In this document: in pieces, positions 43,548 through 52,223 of the stretch
How the letters are laid out: every line of letters begins with the position of its first letter
How positions within the stretch are numbered: the first letter of the stretch is position 1
NCBI RefSeq assembly: GCF_000953675.1
Contig: NZ_LN679998.1
Coordinates: forward strand, 1,905,963 to 1,969,962
Origin: Paraclostridium sordellii
GTDB lineage: Bacteria > Bacillota > Clostridia > Peptostreptococcales > Peptostreptococcaceae
Reading direction: 5' to 3'
Length of the DNA: 64,000 bases
Notes under the pieces: model-generated
What the model was told of the DNA's origin: nothing
Databases searched by the model: none
Seen by the model: only the letters and a program-made list of their open reading frames with translations
Made by a program: the position numbers and the translations under genes

Positions 43548-43601
43548 TAGTTGTTATTGCAACTATATTAGTATATAATATTTTAGTTGTTATTGCAACT
43601 A
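43548..43601 (-). promoter_or_regulatory. marR promoter with two MarR operators
   Basis: The 18-mer TAGTTGTTATTGCAACTA occurs at 43548-43565 and 43584-43601, 36 bp apart, with TAGTTG/CAACTA arms. On the minus strand the -35 TTGCAA (43598-43593) lies in the distal copy, and after 17 bp the -10 TATACT (43575-43570) follows, just before the proximal copy. Binding would block RNA polymerase. Confidence 0.8.
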
Positions 43602-43612
43602 TTTATAATAAA

Positions 43613-43658
43613 AAAATAATAGAAAAGATGCAAATTACTACATCTTTTCTATTATTTT
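43613..43658 (-). terminator. Terminator of the 551-aa gene
   Basis: A perfect 18-bp stem (43613-43630 with 43641-43658) with a 10-nt loop begins next to the stop codon at 43661. Confidence 0.75.
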
Positions 43659-43660
43659 AT

Positions 43661-45316
43661 TTACTGATTCGTTTCTTCTTTTTGAACTTGCTCTTCTTTT
43701 TGATTCATACTTATATTATCAAACTCAAGTATATCTATATTTCCTTTATGTTCTTTGTCATATGAAATTTTAATACTATCCCCTTCCTTTGTTAAAGGAA
43801 CTTCGTGTGATACTTTTGATGAAACTATGAATATAGAATCATTTATACCTTCTAAAGTAAAGTAATATGAGGTGTTTCCATCTATTACATCAGAACTTAT
43901 TCTCTTAACTGTTCCAGTTTTAACTACCTTTGTGTTATCATTTTCCACTTGAACATTATTACCCTTTGACTTTAATTGTTCTCTATAACTTCTTAATGCT
44001 TCTTCTTTTGTATCTCCAATCCCAACTATATTAAAATCTTCAACAGATACAAAAGCAACCATCTTAACTAGTCCCGCTTTATCCTTTAATGACATTACAT
44101 ATGTAGGCTTTCCTAATATATTGTACATAACAGGGAATGTAGCATCATAATTCTTTTCTTGAACTTTTCCTGTTGCAGATACCATAGCAGCTGTTTCTGT
44201 TGCTCCTGGCTGTTTATATAATTTAGCTTCTTTGCTTCTAGTATCAACTAACATAAATCCTATAGTAGAATCATCTGCTCCTGCAGAGGTTATCCCTGTA
44301 TACCAATATGATTTACCATCTTCACCATAAACTAAAGACGTTCCTTCAGTTGCTACCAATACTCCTTTTTCAGATATAACAGAGTTTAAAAATCCATTTA
44401 TATAAGTTCCCCAATCATTTATTTGTTCTGTTACAAATTCTTGAGGTTGTATCCTATCTATCCATTTTGGAGCATCTTTTATATCATAACTTTTAACTTC
44501 CCCACTTTGAGTATCTACTGTTGCTATACCTATAGCATTTTTTCCTTCATATCCCACTGCATTTTCATATAATGTAACTATCCAATAAGGTTTTCCTTTA
44601 TCATCTATTTCTAATGTAAAATCTGTCATTCCTACATTCACATATCCTTTTAAATACATATGTCTTCTTAAGTCTTGATGTAGATATGCATCTGGTTGAT
44701 AAACGATTTTTATTGGTTTTCCATCTACTTCTTGTACTAATCTTACATCTTGTGGGTTACTAGCAGATACCATTACATACCCAGACGTTCCACTCATATT
44801 GGTAACCCATTTTATAATATCTCTATGTACTAGTGGTGCAACCCAGTATAATTCTCCATCTATATTTTGAATATGAAACTTTCCTAATTTAGATACACTT
44901 CCTATAGCTGGAACTTCTCCTATTTTTTTATCTCCAAGTTTCATTGCCATTTCTTCATCAACTAGTCTTATGTCATTTACACTAACAGGACTTACATCTT
45001 TTGCAAAGTTACTTTCCTTAACGTCTCCAAGTAAATTTCTATATGCTTTTGAGTGAATTATAGGTGATGATGTTATAAATGGTATTACAATAATATATGC
45101 TATTAGTGCCATTGCTATTGTAAAATTAGTTTTTGCTGCTCTTGATGTTTTTTCACCTCTATCTAACATCATATCTAGTACTCCTGCTACTACAAAGAAT
45201 ATGACTCCTGTTGAGAATAGAGATTTAAAATCCAGCCTGAGTACAGGTAACTGAATTATTGCATATATGATTACAACTATTAATGCTGTTCCATATATTT
45301 TTATAAACTTTTTCAT
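43661..45316 (-). CDS. Large membrane-anchored protein of unknown function
   Basis: The 551-aa protein has three hydrophobic helices near the N-terminus (about residues 8-25, 30-48 and 65-85). A long extracellular part of repeated beta-rich units follows; the units have the pattern GKPYWIVTL, then GEVKSYDI, DGKSYWYTG, then SKEAKLYK, and GKPTYVMSL. These resemble PepSY-like folds, where a strand is followed by a TxSGEV turn. The last 60 residues form another beta-domain (SSKVSHEVPLTKEGDSIKIS). I cannot assign a function. It is transcribed alone, with AGGAAGGGG before the ATG. Confidence 0.7.
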   Translation of the reverse strand: MKKFIKIYGTALIVVIIYAIIQLPVLRLDFKSLFSTGVIFFVVAGVLDMMLDRGEKTSRAAKTNFTIAMALIAYIIVIPFITSSPIIHSKAYRNLLGDVKESNFAKDVSPVSVNDIRLVDEEMAMKLGDKKIGEVPAIGSVSKLGKFHIQNIDGELYWVAPLVHRDIIKWVTNMSGTSGYVMVSASNPQDVRLVQEVDGKPIKIVYQPDAYLHQDLRRHMYLKGYVNVGMTDFTLEIDDKGKPYWIVTLYENAVGYEGKNAIGIATVDTQSGEVKSYDIKDAPKWIDRIQPQEFVTEQINDWGTYINGFLNSVISEKGVLVATEGTSLVYGEDGKSYWYTGITSAGADDSTIGFMLVDTRSKEAKLYKQPGATETAAMVSATGKVQEKNYDATFPVMYNILGKPTYVMSLKDKAGLVKMVAFVSVEDFNIVGIGDTKEEALRSYREQLKSKGNNVQVENDNTKVVKTGTVKRISSDVIDGNTSYYFTLEGINDSIFIVSSKVSHEVPLTKEGDSIKISYDKEHKGNIDILEFDNISMNQKEEQVQKEETNQ

Positions 45317-45392
45317 TTAATACCCCTTCCTAATTTTTAAAATATTTGTAATATTTGTTAATATTAATTATATCCATTTTTTGCAAAAAAAT

Positions 45393-45421
45393 AAATACCC
45401 TTAAAATTATAAAGGGTATTT
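45393..45421 (-). terminator. Terminator of the YiiX-like gene
   Basis: A 10-bp stem with AAATACCCTT arms, followed by a T-rich tract on the minus strand, 14 bp after the stop codon at 45435. Confidence 0.65.
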
Positions 45422-45434
45422 TCATGTTTTAATT

Positions 45435-45998
45435 TTAAATACTGCTTAAAGTATATTCAAATATTTTTTCTTTTGCTCTATATGCACTTAATAATCCTTC
45501 ATATTCTAGCGTTAAATCTTTATGGTTAAAAAAATCATTTGGTCTTATCGCATACGGTGGCTGATCAAACAGTTTAATTCCACTTTGATCTAACATATCA
45601 GCTACAAAATGTGAGCATACATACTTATACTCAGCTTCTCTAGGCTTATTTCTAGACAAGTATATAAGTGCTAAAACATCATAATCATATTTGTCTCTAT
45701 TCTCACTTACATTTAAAATATTTTTATATAAATTGTTGTATTGTTCGTTAGTAACGTACAGAGAGTAAACTCTACATCTTGTATTTGTTTTTATAGCATA
45801 TAAACCTTCATTTATATTTTCTTCTACGAACCCTGCAAATAAAGGTGTTTTGGGATTTAGTCTCCCAAAAGAATACATAGGTCTTAAATCTTTATTAAGA
45901 GCTATTGATACATGTGCATAAGGAGTTTTACTTATATTTCTTATTAAGTAAGAAAGAGCAGTTCCCGTATATGTTGTTATTATATATATCTTCTGCAT
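45435..45998 (-). CDS. Permuted papain-fold (YiiX/NlpC-like) protein
   Basis: The 187-aa protein has a histidine in KTPYAHVSIALNKDL (about residue 28) and a cysteine in EYKYVCSHFVADMLDQSGI (about residue 127). This His-before-Cys order marks circularly permuted NlpC/P60-like enzymes of the YiiX type, whose substrates may be lipids or peptides. There is no signal peptide. A GGGGG site precedes the ATG. It is transcribed alone; the role is unknown. Confidence 0.75.
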   Translation of the reverse strand: MQKIYIITTYTGTALSYLIRNISKTPYAHVSIALNKDLRPMYSFGRLNPKTPLFAGFVEENINEGLYAIKTNTRCRVYSLYVTNEQYNNLYKNILNVSENRDKYDYDVLALIYLSRNKPREAEYKYVCSHFVADMLDQSGIKLFDQPPYAIRPNDFFNHKDLTLEYEGLLSAYRAKEKIFEYTLSSI

Positions 45999-46384
45999 TT
46001 TTTAACCCCCAATATTTCTACCTTATAATTAATTTATGATAACTACTCCATTTTATCACTATTTTACTTAAACTTCAAACATTGTTTTTGTTACCATTTT
46101 AATTTCTAAAGTTTTTTGACTTTAAACTTTCTTTTTTATAACACTTACCAAACTTTATAATTTTATCATTTTTATTTAATGTTTTTTCTAATTTTGCTTC
46201 ATATTAATATTCTATTTTATTTTTTTGCCTTCCTTAATAAGGACTTTGTCTAAAATTGTCTCAAATCAAACTTTTTTTAATATAATATAGTATATTTAAA
46301 ATTCAATAAATTTTTTAATATTTTAATTAAATAATATATATTAAAACTTAATTTTCTAAAGTTACTTTATAGGAGGTTTTATTT
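45999..46384. other. A/T-rich intergenic region between divergent genes
   Basis: About 385 bp with no supportable open frame. It must hold the promoters of the divergent YiiX-like gene and the zinc-ribbon small gene; I see no strong consensus hexamers at 17-bp spacing and no repeats. Confidence 0.4.
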
Positions 46385-46561
46385 ATGAAACTTAGTAAAG
46401 AACAATTAATTCTTAAAAGAGATAATAGATGTATAGAGTGTGGGTGTAAGCTTAATGGCCTATCCTATTCTATAGACTTTGAAATGAATATGAATGTAAA
46501 TAATTTTAAATGTGATTTATGTCCAAATTGTCTTTCAAATAAAAAACAGACTATACTTTAA
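46385..46561 (+). CDS. Small six-cysteine zinc-ribbon protein, HNH-like remnant
   Basis: A TAGGAGG ribosome site sits 9 bases before an ATG that opens 58 codons. Residues 11-24 read KRDNRCIECGCKLN and residues 43-49 CDLCPNC, so Cys 16, 19, 21, 43, 46 and 49 could hold zinc. The pattern LKRDNxCxxCGCxLN with a later CxxCN-like pair is that of HNH endonucleases, but the central His-His catalytic part is missing. It may be a decayed HNH gene or a small zinc protein. A hairpin terminator overlaps its stop codon. Confidence 0.6.
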   Translation: MKLSKEQLILKRDNRCIECGCKLNGLSYSIDFEMNMNVNNFKCDLCPNCLSNKKQTIL

Positions 46562-46570
46562 GTATAGTCT
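46548..46570 (+). terminator. Terminator of the zinc-ribbon gene
   Basis: An 11-bp perfect stem around one central T, with the stop codon inside and TATTTT after it. Confidence 0.65.
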
Positions 46571-46574
46571 TATT

Positions 46575-47135
46575 TTAGGCATTAATTTTCTTATTTATTT
46601 TATTACCTAATATCCAAAATATAATTATAAATACTATTAAAGATGCTAGCTTTACAGGATCTTTTATAAAGTCTTTAAAATCATTTCCTATATAGCTTAT
46701 AACTAAAAACATTATAAATTTCCCAAGAACCATCCCCGGTATAAAATTAGTATATTTCATTTTTGAAATACCCGAAGTTATAGTGACTAAAAAATCGGGT
46801 ATAAATGGGCACAAGTAAGTAATAAAAATCATTGTAAATCCTTGTTTGTTTACCCATTTATTAAATTTTTCTATATTTTTATACCTGTTGGAAATCTTTC
46901 TTATAAAAGTAGACTCTGCAAATTTATTACAAAGGAAAAATAAAGCAATAGATCCTATAGATGATCCTACCCATGATATAAAAAATCCAACCCATATACC
47001 TAGTACAAATGCATTGGCTCCAACAATAGCAACAAGAGGCAGTGCTGGAATAAAAGTTTCAATTATTATTATAACAAACCCAACTATAGCAACTAAAAAT
47101 TTATATTCTTGTAAACTATATATTATTTGTTCCAT
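46575..47135 (-). CDS. VTT-domain (DedA/TVP38-like) membrane protein
   Basis: The 186-aa protein has five or so helices and the VTT region: ETFIPALPLVAIVGANAFVL, then a positively charged loop and YLCPFIPDFLVTITSGISKM, which carries the re-entrant GxxP-like part. This family moves or flips lipids in membranes. It ends 14 bp from the plus-strand zinc-ribbon gene. Convergent, transcribed alone. Confidence 0.82.
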   Translation of the reverse strand: MEQIIYSLQEYKFLVAIVGFVIIIIETFIPALPLVAIVGANAFVLGIWVGFFISWVGSSIGSIALFFLCNKFAESTFIRKISNRYKNIEKFNKWVNKQGFTMIFITYLCPFIPDFLVTITSGISKMKYTNFIPGMVLGKFIMFLVISYIGNDFKDFIKDPVKLASLIVFIIIFWILGNKINKKINA

Positions 47136-47289
47136 ATATTAACACCTACTTGATTGTGATTTTAGCTCCTAATTAGTAAATATCTTTACTAATTTGCCTA
47201 TACTATTTTCGTTATTATTAGCTATAATTTTATTTATTCTGATTTATAATAAGTTTATTATATAAGCTTATTATACTCACTGTAAAAAT

Positions 47290-47346
47290 ATATATAATAA
47301 AAAAAGCTTTGTTATTTTTTATAACAAAGCTTTTTTTATTATATAT
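47290..47346 (-). terminator. 26-bp perfect-stem terminator
   Basis: Positions 47290-47315 pair with 47321-47346 around a 5-nt loop, with A7/T7 tracts, directly after the symporter stop codon at 47347. Confidence 0.8.
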
Positions 47347-48735
47347 TTATATATTTTTTGAATTAAATACCTCTTTATCTAGTTTGCCTAACGATTTTCC
47401 AACTGCTATAGATGCAGTAGTAGCTCCATTTACATTTATCATAGTTCTACCCATATCAAGTATTGGATCTATTGCAAGTATTCCTCCTGCTAATGGGAAG
47501 TATGATCCTAATCCAACTCCTGATACAACTACAGATACTGCCATTGTTGCAGTTCCTGGAAGTCCTGCAATACCTAAAGAAGATATTGTTATAACTACTA
47601 ATAACATAACATAGAAACTTATATCTTTATCTACACCTGCCATATTTGCTATAGTTATAGCCATTAATGCAGGATATATTCCGGCACATCCATTCATACC
47701 CATGTTAGCTCCTAAGCTAGCTGTAAAACTAGATACTCCCTCATCTACTCCTTGATTTTTAACAAGCGCTTCTATAGTAACAGGAAGTGTACCTAAACTT
47801 GATCTTGATGTAAATGCAAGTAATAATGGCTCTGCTGCATTTTTTATGTAAGTTATTGGATTTAAACCATTTATACTTACTATTATTAAATGAACTATAA
47901 ATAATATTGCAGTTGCAACATATAAGGCCACTACAAACTCAACAACTGATATCATTGAAGCAATTCCTCTTGCAGTAATAGTATTTGCTAATAAAGCAAC
48001 TACTGCATATGGCATAAACTTTATAACAGTCATTGCAACACTTACTATTATTTTATAAAAAGCCTCAACTAGGTTTATAAATGGTTTAACTGTATCCATA
48101 TATTTTTTCTTCATTCTATTTGTTGCAAGTCCTAAAAATGTAGCAAATATAATAATTGCAACTATGTTTCCATCAGCCATAGCTCCTACTGGATTTGACG
48201 GTAATAAACCTCTTAGAGTATCTACAAGTGGTGTTATTTCTCTCATTTCAGGTGCTTCTATTCCAGCTACTTCAGCTCCAACTCCAAGTTGCATAACATT
48301 TCCTACTATAATTCCTATAATTGCTGCTAATGCAGTTGTTCCAAGTAACATCCCTAATGATCTAAAAGTTAATGCTTGTAGATTGTCTCCCTCTTTCATA
48401 TTGATTATAACTCTTATTATAGATACAAAAACCATAGGTACAACTAGCATCTTTAATAAGTCCATAAATCCATATCCAAATAATCCATACCATTTAGTTA
48501 CTTCTTGTAACCAGACAACATTTTCTGGATTTTCTGGAAGTCCTGCAACAACTTGAATTATTACTCCTAATAAAAGTCCTATTATTGTTGCATAAATTGT
48601 TCTTGTTGAGAACTTTACTTTTTTCTTTTCAAACTGTTTTACTATAAAAAATGTCCCTAATAAAACCCCTATGAAAAGTACTGTTTTAATGTCTGTTACC
48701 ATTAAAAATTGCGATAAAAACGAACTTTCTCCCAT
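47347..48735 (-). CDS. DAACS-family symporter, TcyP-like (L-cystine)
   Basis: The 462-aa protein is a dicarboxylate/amino acid:cation symporter. FTSRSSLGTLPVTIEALVKN and LGANMGMNGCAGIYPALMA replace the usual serine-rich and NMDGT motifs, a pattern I associate with the L-cystine importers TcyP/YdjN rather than glutamate carriers. It has a consensus sigma-A promoter at 48815-48843 and a palindrome downstream of it. TGGAGG precedes the ATG. Substrate inferred by pattern. Confidence 0.85.
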   Translation of the reverse strand: MGESSFLSQFLMVTDIKTVLFIGVLLGTFFIVKQFEKKKVKFSTRTIYATIIGLLLGVIIQVVAGLPENPENVVWLQEVTKWYGLFGYGFMDLLKMLVVPMVFVSIIRVIINMKEGDNLQALTFRSLGMLLGTTALAAIIGIIVGNVMQLGVGAEVAGIEAPEMREITPLVDTLRGLLPSNPVGAMADGNIVAIIIFATFLGLATNRMKKKYMDTVKPFINLVEAFYKIIVSVAMTVIKFMPYAVVALLANTITARGIASMISVVEFVVALYVATAILFIVHLIIVSINGLNPITYIKNAAEPLLLAFTSRSSLGTLPVTIEALVKNQGVDEGVSSFTASLGANMGMNGCAGIYPALMAITIANMAGVDKDISFYVMLLVVITISSLGIAGLPGTATMAVSVVVSGVGLGSYFPLAGGILAIDPILDMGRTMINVNGATTASIAVGKSLGKLDKEVFNSKNI

Positions 48736-48778
48736 ACTCTTATTCCTCCAAGATGTATAATTTTATAATTGCTAAAAC

Positions 48779-48796
48779 TAGTTATTTATTTAACTA
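48779..48796. promoter_or_regulatory. Palindrome TAGTTA-N6-TAACTA downstream of a promoter
   Basis: This 18-bp semi-palindrome lies 18 bp downstream of the -10 of the cystine-type symporter promoter. It has the same arm length and 6-bp spacing as the two MarR operators at 43548 and 43584, with one base changed in each arm. It is a candidate operator. Confidence 0.4.
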
Positions 48797-48814
48797 ATTC
48801 CCCCTCGCCTAATT

Positions 48815-48843
48815 ATAGTATAATATAACTTTTGCGGTGTCAA
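48815..48843 (-). promoter_or_regulatory. Consensus sigma-A promoter of the cystine-type symporter
   Basis: On the minus strand TTGACA (48843-48838), a 17-bp spacer and TACTAT (48820-48815) precede the gene by about 80 bp. Confidence 0.75.
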
Positions 48844-49022
48844 CATTTTCCTATGCAATTTTTAGTTTTTTTCTAAAATACCGCATATTCCTTATTTTCT
48901 AATATAAATTAATTTTTAAAATAATTAAAATATTCCTGAAAAAGGAAAGCATATTCCCAACTTAATCATATCTTGTTATACTATATCTTGTGGAATTTTA
49001 ATAATCTGTTGTGAGGTGTCTT

Positions 49023-49883
49023 ATGAAGGAAAAGGGTTTTAGAGGTTTTATATTTGAGTCTATAGGTCTCGTTTTAGGCTGTATATTTATGAGTATCGGA
49101 ATAAACATGTTTCTTAAACCATATACTATAGCTCCTGGAGGTCTTAGTGGACTTTCAATGGTAATTGGAAAAGTAACTGGCTTGCCTATGTCAATTGTAA
49201 TGTTAGTTATAGGTATACCTCTTATAGTTTTTTCAGTAAAAATTTTAGGAATAAAAAATTCAATTAAAACATTAATAGGTATGAGTGTATTTTCTGCTAT
49301 ATTAAGTATCACTTCTTATTTATCTAATGTTCATGTTACTGAAGATGTATTGTTATGTTCTATCTCTGGTGCATTATGCTTAGGAATAGGACTTGGTATT
49401 ATACTAAAAATGGATGCTTCAACTGGTGGAACTGATTTAATTGCACTTATGTTAAATAAAGTTTTTCCTAATGTACCTTTGTCAAAATTTATGGTCATGT
49501 TAGATGGTATGGTTGTTATTTCTGCTGGCTTAGCTAGTAAAAATCTAGAGACTGCTCTTTATTCTGGCGTAGCATTATATATAATAGTTAAATTAGTAGA
49601 TGCTATAGTATCTGACTTTAACTATTCTAAAGCATTTATGATTATATCAAATGAACCTAATGTTTTAAGAGATGGAATAACTAGAGAAGTAAAAAGAGGT
49701 GTAACTTTTTTACAAGGTAAAGGTGGTTATACTAATGAAGACAAAAATGTGTTGCTAGTTGTAGTATCTAAAAATGAGGAAGTTCACCTAAAAAAAGTTA
49801 TCAAAAATATAGATCCTTCTGCTTTTATAATAGTCAGTGACGTTCATGAAGTTTTAGGCGAAGGATTTAAAGCTATAGCTTAG
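49023..49883 (+). CDS. YitT family membrane protein (DUF161/DUF2179)
   Basis: The 286-aa protein has five to six helices with YTIAPGGLSGLSMVIGKVTG and KMDASTGGTDLIALMLNK in the membrane part, and a C-terminal soluble DUF2179 domain (KRGVTFLQGKGGYTNEDKNV). Function in the family is not settled. The start is ATG 49023, with GAGGTG 7 bases upstream; an ATG at 49011 precedes that site. The LRAT-like gene follows 54 bp later. Confidence 0.9.
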   Translation: MKEKGFRGFIFESIGLVLGCIFMSIGINMFLKPYTIAPGGLSGLSMVIGKVTGLPMSIVMLVIGIPLIVFSVKILGIKNSIKTLIGMSVFSAILSITSYLSNVHVTEDVLLCSISGALCLGIGLGIILKMDASTGGTDLIALMLNKVFPNVPLSKFMVMLDGMVVISAGLASKNLETALYSGVALYIIVKLVDAIVSDFNYSKAFMIISNEPNVLRDGITREVKRGVTFLQGKGGYTNEDKNVLLVVVSKNEEVHLKKVIKNIDPSAFIIVSDVHEVLGEGFKAIA

Positions 49884-49895
49884 TAACTTTGTAAA

Positions 49896-49929
49896 CCTAA
49901 AATCATATTTATAAATATATGATTTTAGG
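49896..49929 (+). promoter_or_regulatory. Hairpin overlapping the LRAT-like gene ribosome site
   Basis: A 13-bp perfect stem (49896-49908 with 49917-49929) ends with the AGG of the AGGAGG site at 49927-49932. It could terminate the YitT transcript or hide part of the ribosome site of the next gene. Confidence 0.55.
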
Positions 49930-49937
49930 AGGTTTTT

Positions 49938-50345
49938 ATGTCTAGAGCTAAATATGGAGATTTAATATTTGTTGATCATGGCTTGTATAAACATTTTGGT
50001 ATATATATAAACGATGATTGTGTTATACATTATGATGGAAAATTAGATGATAGATTTTTAAGAAATATGTGTGTACGACAAACTGGTATGGATAGATTTT
50101 TAGCAGGTAAAGATAATTTTAAAATACTTAACTTATCTAAAAATCCAATTCCTCCACATGAAGTTGTAAATCGTGCTAAAAATCATCTAAATGAAAGAAA
50201 CTTTAATTTAATATTTAATAATTGTGAGCACTTTGCTTATTGGTGTAAAACAGGTTTAAAAAAATCATATCAAGTAAATTTTTTTGTATCTTTTTTATTA
50301 TTATTTTTATTAACTAACAATTACTTTGAATTAAAAAACTACTAG
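49938..50345 (+). CDS. LRAT/NlpC-like domain protein with C-terminal membrane helix
   Basis: The 135-aa protein starts MSRAKYGDLIFVDHGLYKHF and has GIYINDDCVIHYDG and the nucleophile in IFNNCEHFAYWCKTG (about residues 92-106). This is the lecithin:retinol acyltransferase fold, related to permuted NlpC/P60 enzymes, with His before Cys. A hydrophobic segment (about 113-127) near the C-terminus suggests tail anchoring. Bacterial members are likely acyl or amide transferases or hydrolases on lipids; substrate unknown. Confidence 0.82.
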   Translation: MSRAKYGDLIFVDHGLYKHFGIYINDDCVIHYDGKLDDRFLRNMCVRQTGMDRFLAGKDNFKILNLSKNPIPPHEVVNRAKNHLNERNFNLIFNNCEHFAYWCKTGLKKSYQVNFFVSFLLLFLLTNNYFELKNY

Positions 50346-50371
50346 ATTAGAACTCTCGTCTAGTAGTTTTT
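50334..50371 (+). terminator. Terminator of the LRAT-like gene
   Basis: A perfect 13-bp stem (50334-50346 with 50359-50371) followed by T-rich sequence contains the stop codon TAG at 50343-50345. Confidence 0.75.
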
Positions 50372-50764
50372 ATTATATAAATAAATATTATATTATCTTA
50401 CTCTTAAATTACTAAATATTCTGCATTGCGAATATAGATATAAATATATACAATATAATTAAAAACATACTTAAATATAAAGTCTTAAATTTATCTATTC
50501 TATCAACTCAAAATATAATCTAAAGATACAATCATTAAAAACTATAATTTAATAGTAATTTTTTAATTTGACTCATCTTGCCAACTCATAAATTGTAATA
50601 TAAAACTTTTTTGTTATCATAGAACTTTTCTTTTATACTACTTAAATATTTCATAATACTTCAAATCATTATTATTTTGGAAAATTCTTTGATATAAATA
50701 GGTCATCTTAAGTTTTTATACAAACTTTGAATAACATATATTAAAAAACAAGGGGGTAATTGTA
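50372..50764 (+). other. Intergenic region upstream of the alanine symporter
   Basis: About 390 bp with no supportable open frame on either strand and no clear hairpin with a U-run. It must carry the symporter promoter, but I see no strong -35/-10 pair. A GGGGG ribosome site ends it. Confidence 0.4.
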
Positions 50765-52168
50765 ATGGAGGTATTAACAAAAGTTGTAGACTCAGTCAAT
50801 AGTATACTTTGGGATAAGAATATCTTATTAGTCTTACTTGTAGGTACAGGTGTATGGTATACTTTTCAACTAAAATTTGTCCAGATTAGAGGCTTTGGAG
50901 AAGGGTTTAGAAGAACATTTGGAGGACTATTTAAAAAAGGTGAAAATGCTGATAAAGAAGGTATGTCTCAATTCCAATCATTAGCTACAGCAATAGCAGC
51001 TCAAGTAGGAACTGGAAATTTAGCAGGAGCCGCTACAGCAATAGCAGTTGGTGGTCCTGGAGCTATATTTTGGATGTGGGTTAGTGCATTTTTTGGAATG
51101 GCAACAATTTATGCAGAAGCAACAATGGCTCAAAAATACAAAAAAATAGGTGACGATAAATCAGTAACTGGTGGACCAGTTTATTATATAGAAGCTGCAT
51201 TTAAAGGTAAATTTGGTAAGTTCTTAGCAGGTTCATTTGCAGTATTTATTATCTTAGCATTAGGATTTATGGGAAATGCAGTACAATCAAATTCTATTGC
51301 TGCAGCATTTGATACAGCTTTTGGTATAAGTCCTCTTTTAATCGGTATCATATTAGCAGTTTTATCATTTGCGGTATTTTCAGGAGGAATTAGTAGAATA
51401 GCTAAAGTTACAGAAACAATAGTTCCAATTATGGCTTTATTTTATATCATAGGTTCTTTAATTGTTATATTATTTAACTTTAGAAATATTCCTTTAGCAT
51501 TCCAAGAAATATTTGTTGGAGCATTTGCACCTCAATCAATAGCAGGTGGTGTTATTGGGGCTACTATACAAAAAGCTATGAGTAAAGGTGTTGCACGTGG
51601 ATTGTTCTCTAATGAAGCTGGTATGGGATCTACTCCTCATGCCCATGCTGTAGCAAAAGTTGATCATCCATCAGAACAAGGATTTGTTGCTATGATGGGA
51701 GTATTTATAGATACATTTGTTATATTAAATTTAACAGCTTTAGTTATAATTACAACTCGTTCAGTAACTCCAGATGGCTCTCTTATCGGAACTACTCTTA
51801 CTCAAGCTGGCTTTTCATCAGTATTTGGTAAGTTTGGCGATATATTTATAGCTATATGTATGTTCTTCTTTGCATTTTCTACTATCATTGGGTGGTATTT
51901 CTTTGGAGAAGCAAATATAAAATACCTATTTGGTTCAAAAGCAGTTAAAATATATGGAGTTTTTGTATGTGTATGTGTTTTACTAGGCACATTAGGAGAA
52001 GTTTCTATCGTATGGACAATGTCAGATATGTTTAATGGACTTATGGTTATACCTAACTTAATTGGATTACTTGCACTTACTGGAATAGTAAAATCTGTTC
52101 ATAATGATTATATAAAAATAAATGGTGGAATTAGTTCTAAACACAAAAAGAAAAAACATACAGTTTAA
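50765..52168 (+). CDS. Alanine/glycine:cation symporter (AGCS family)
   Basis: The 467-aa polytopic protein has AGCS signatures: LATAIAAQVGTGNLAGAATA, GGPGAIFWMWVSAFFGMATI, YAEATMAQKY and GLFSNEAGMGSTPHAHAVAK. It brings in alanine or glycine with Na+ or H+. It is transcribed alone from the plus strand and shares a terminator with the pilin-like gene. AGGGGG precedes the ATG. Confidence 0.95.
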   Translation: MEVLTKVVDSVNSILWDKNILLVLLVGTGVWYTFQLKFVQIRGFGEGFRRTFGGLFKKGENADKEGMSQFQSLATAIAAQVGTGNLAGAATAIAVGGPGAIFWMWVSAFFGMATIYAEATMAQKYKKIGDDKSVTGGPVYYIEAAFKGKFGKFLAGSFAVFIILALGFMGNAVQSNSIAAAFDTAFGISPLLIGIILAVLSFAVFSGGISRIAKVTETIVPIMALFYIIGSLIVILFNFRNIPLAFQEIFVGAFAPQSIAGGVIGATIQKAMSKGVARGLFSNEAGMGSTPHAHAVAKVDHPSEQGFVAMMGVFIDTFVILNLTALVIITTRSVTPDGSLIGTTLTQAGFSSVFGKFGDIFIAICMFFFAFSTIIGWYFFGEANIKYLFGSKAVKIYGVFVCVCVLLGTLGEVSIVWTMSDMFNGLMVIPNLIGLLALTGIVKSVHNDYIKINGGISSKHKKKKHTV

Positions 52169-52173
52169 AGCTT

Positions 52174-52209
52174 ATAAAAGACTATGATTAAACAATCATA
52201 GTCTTTTAT
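52174..52209. terminator. Bidirectional terminator
   Basis: A perfect 16-bp stem (52174-52189 with 52194-52209, loop AAAC) lies between the convergent symporter and pilin genes. Confidence 0.8.
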
Positions 52210-52223
52210 CTTTATGTATCATA

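Noticed and set aside
48164-48556. 130-codon plus-strand open frame inside the cystine-type symporter gene
   Set aside because: It is a shadow of the symporter frame; proline/threonine-rich text and no start signal.
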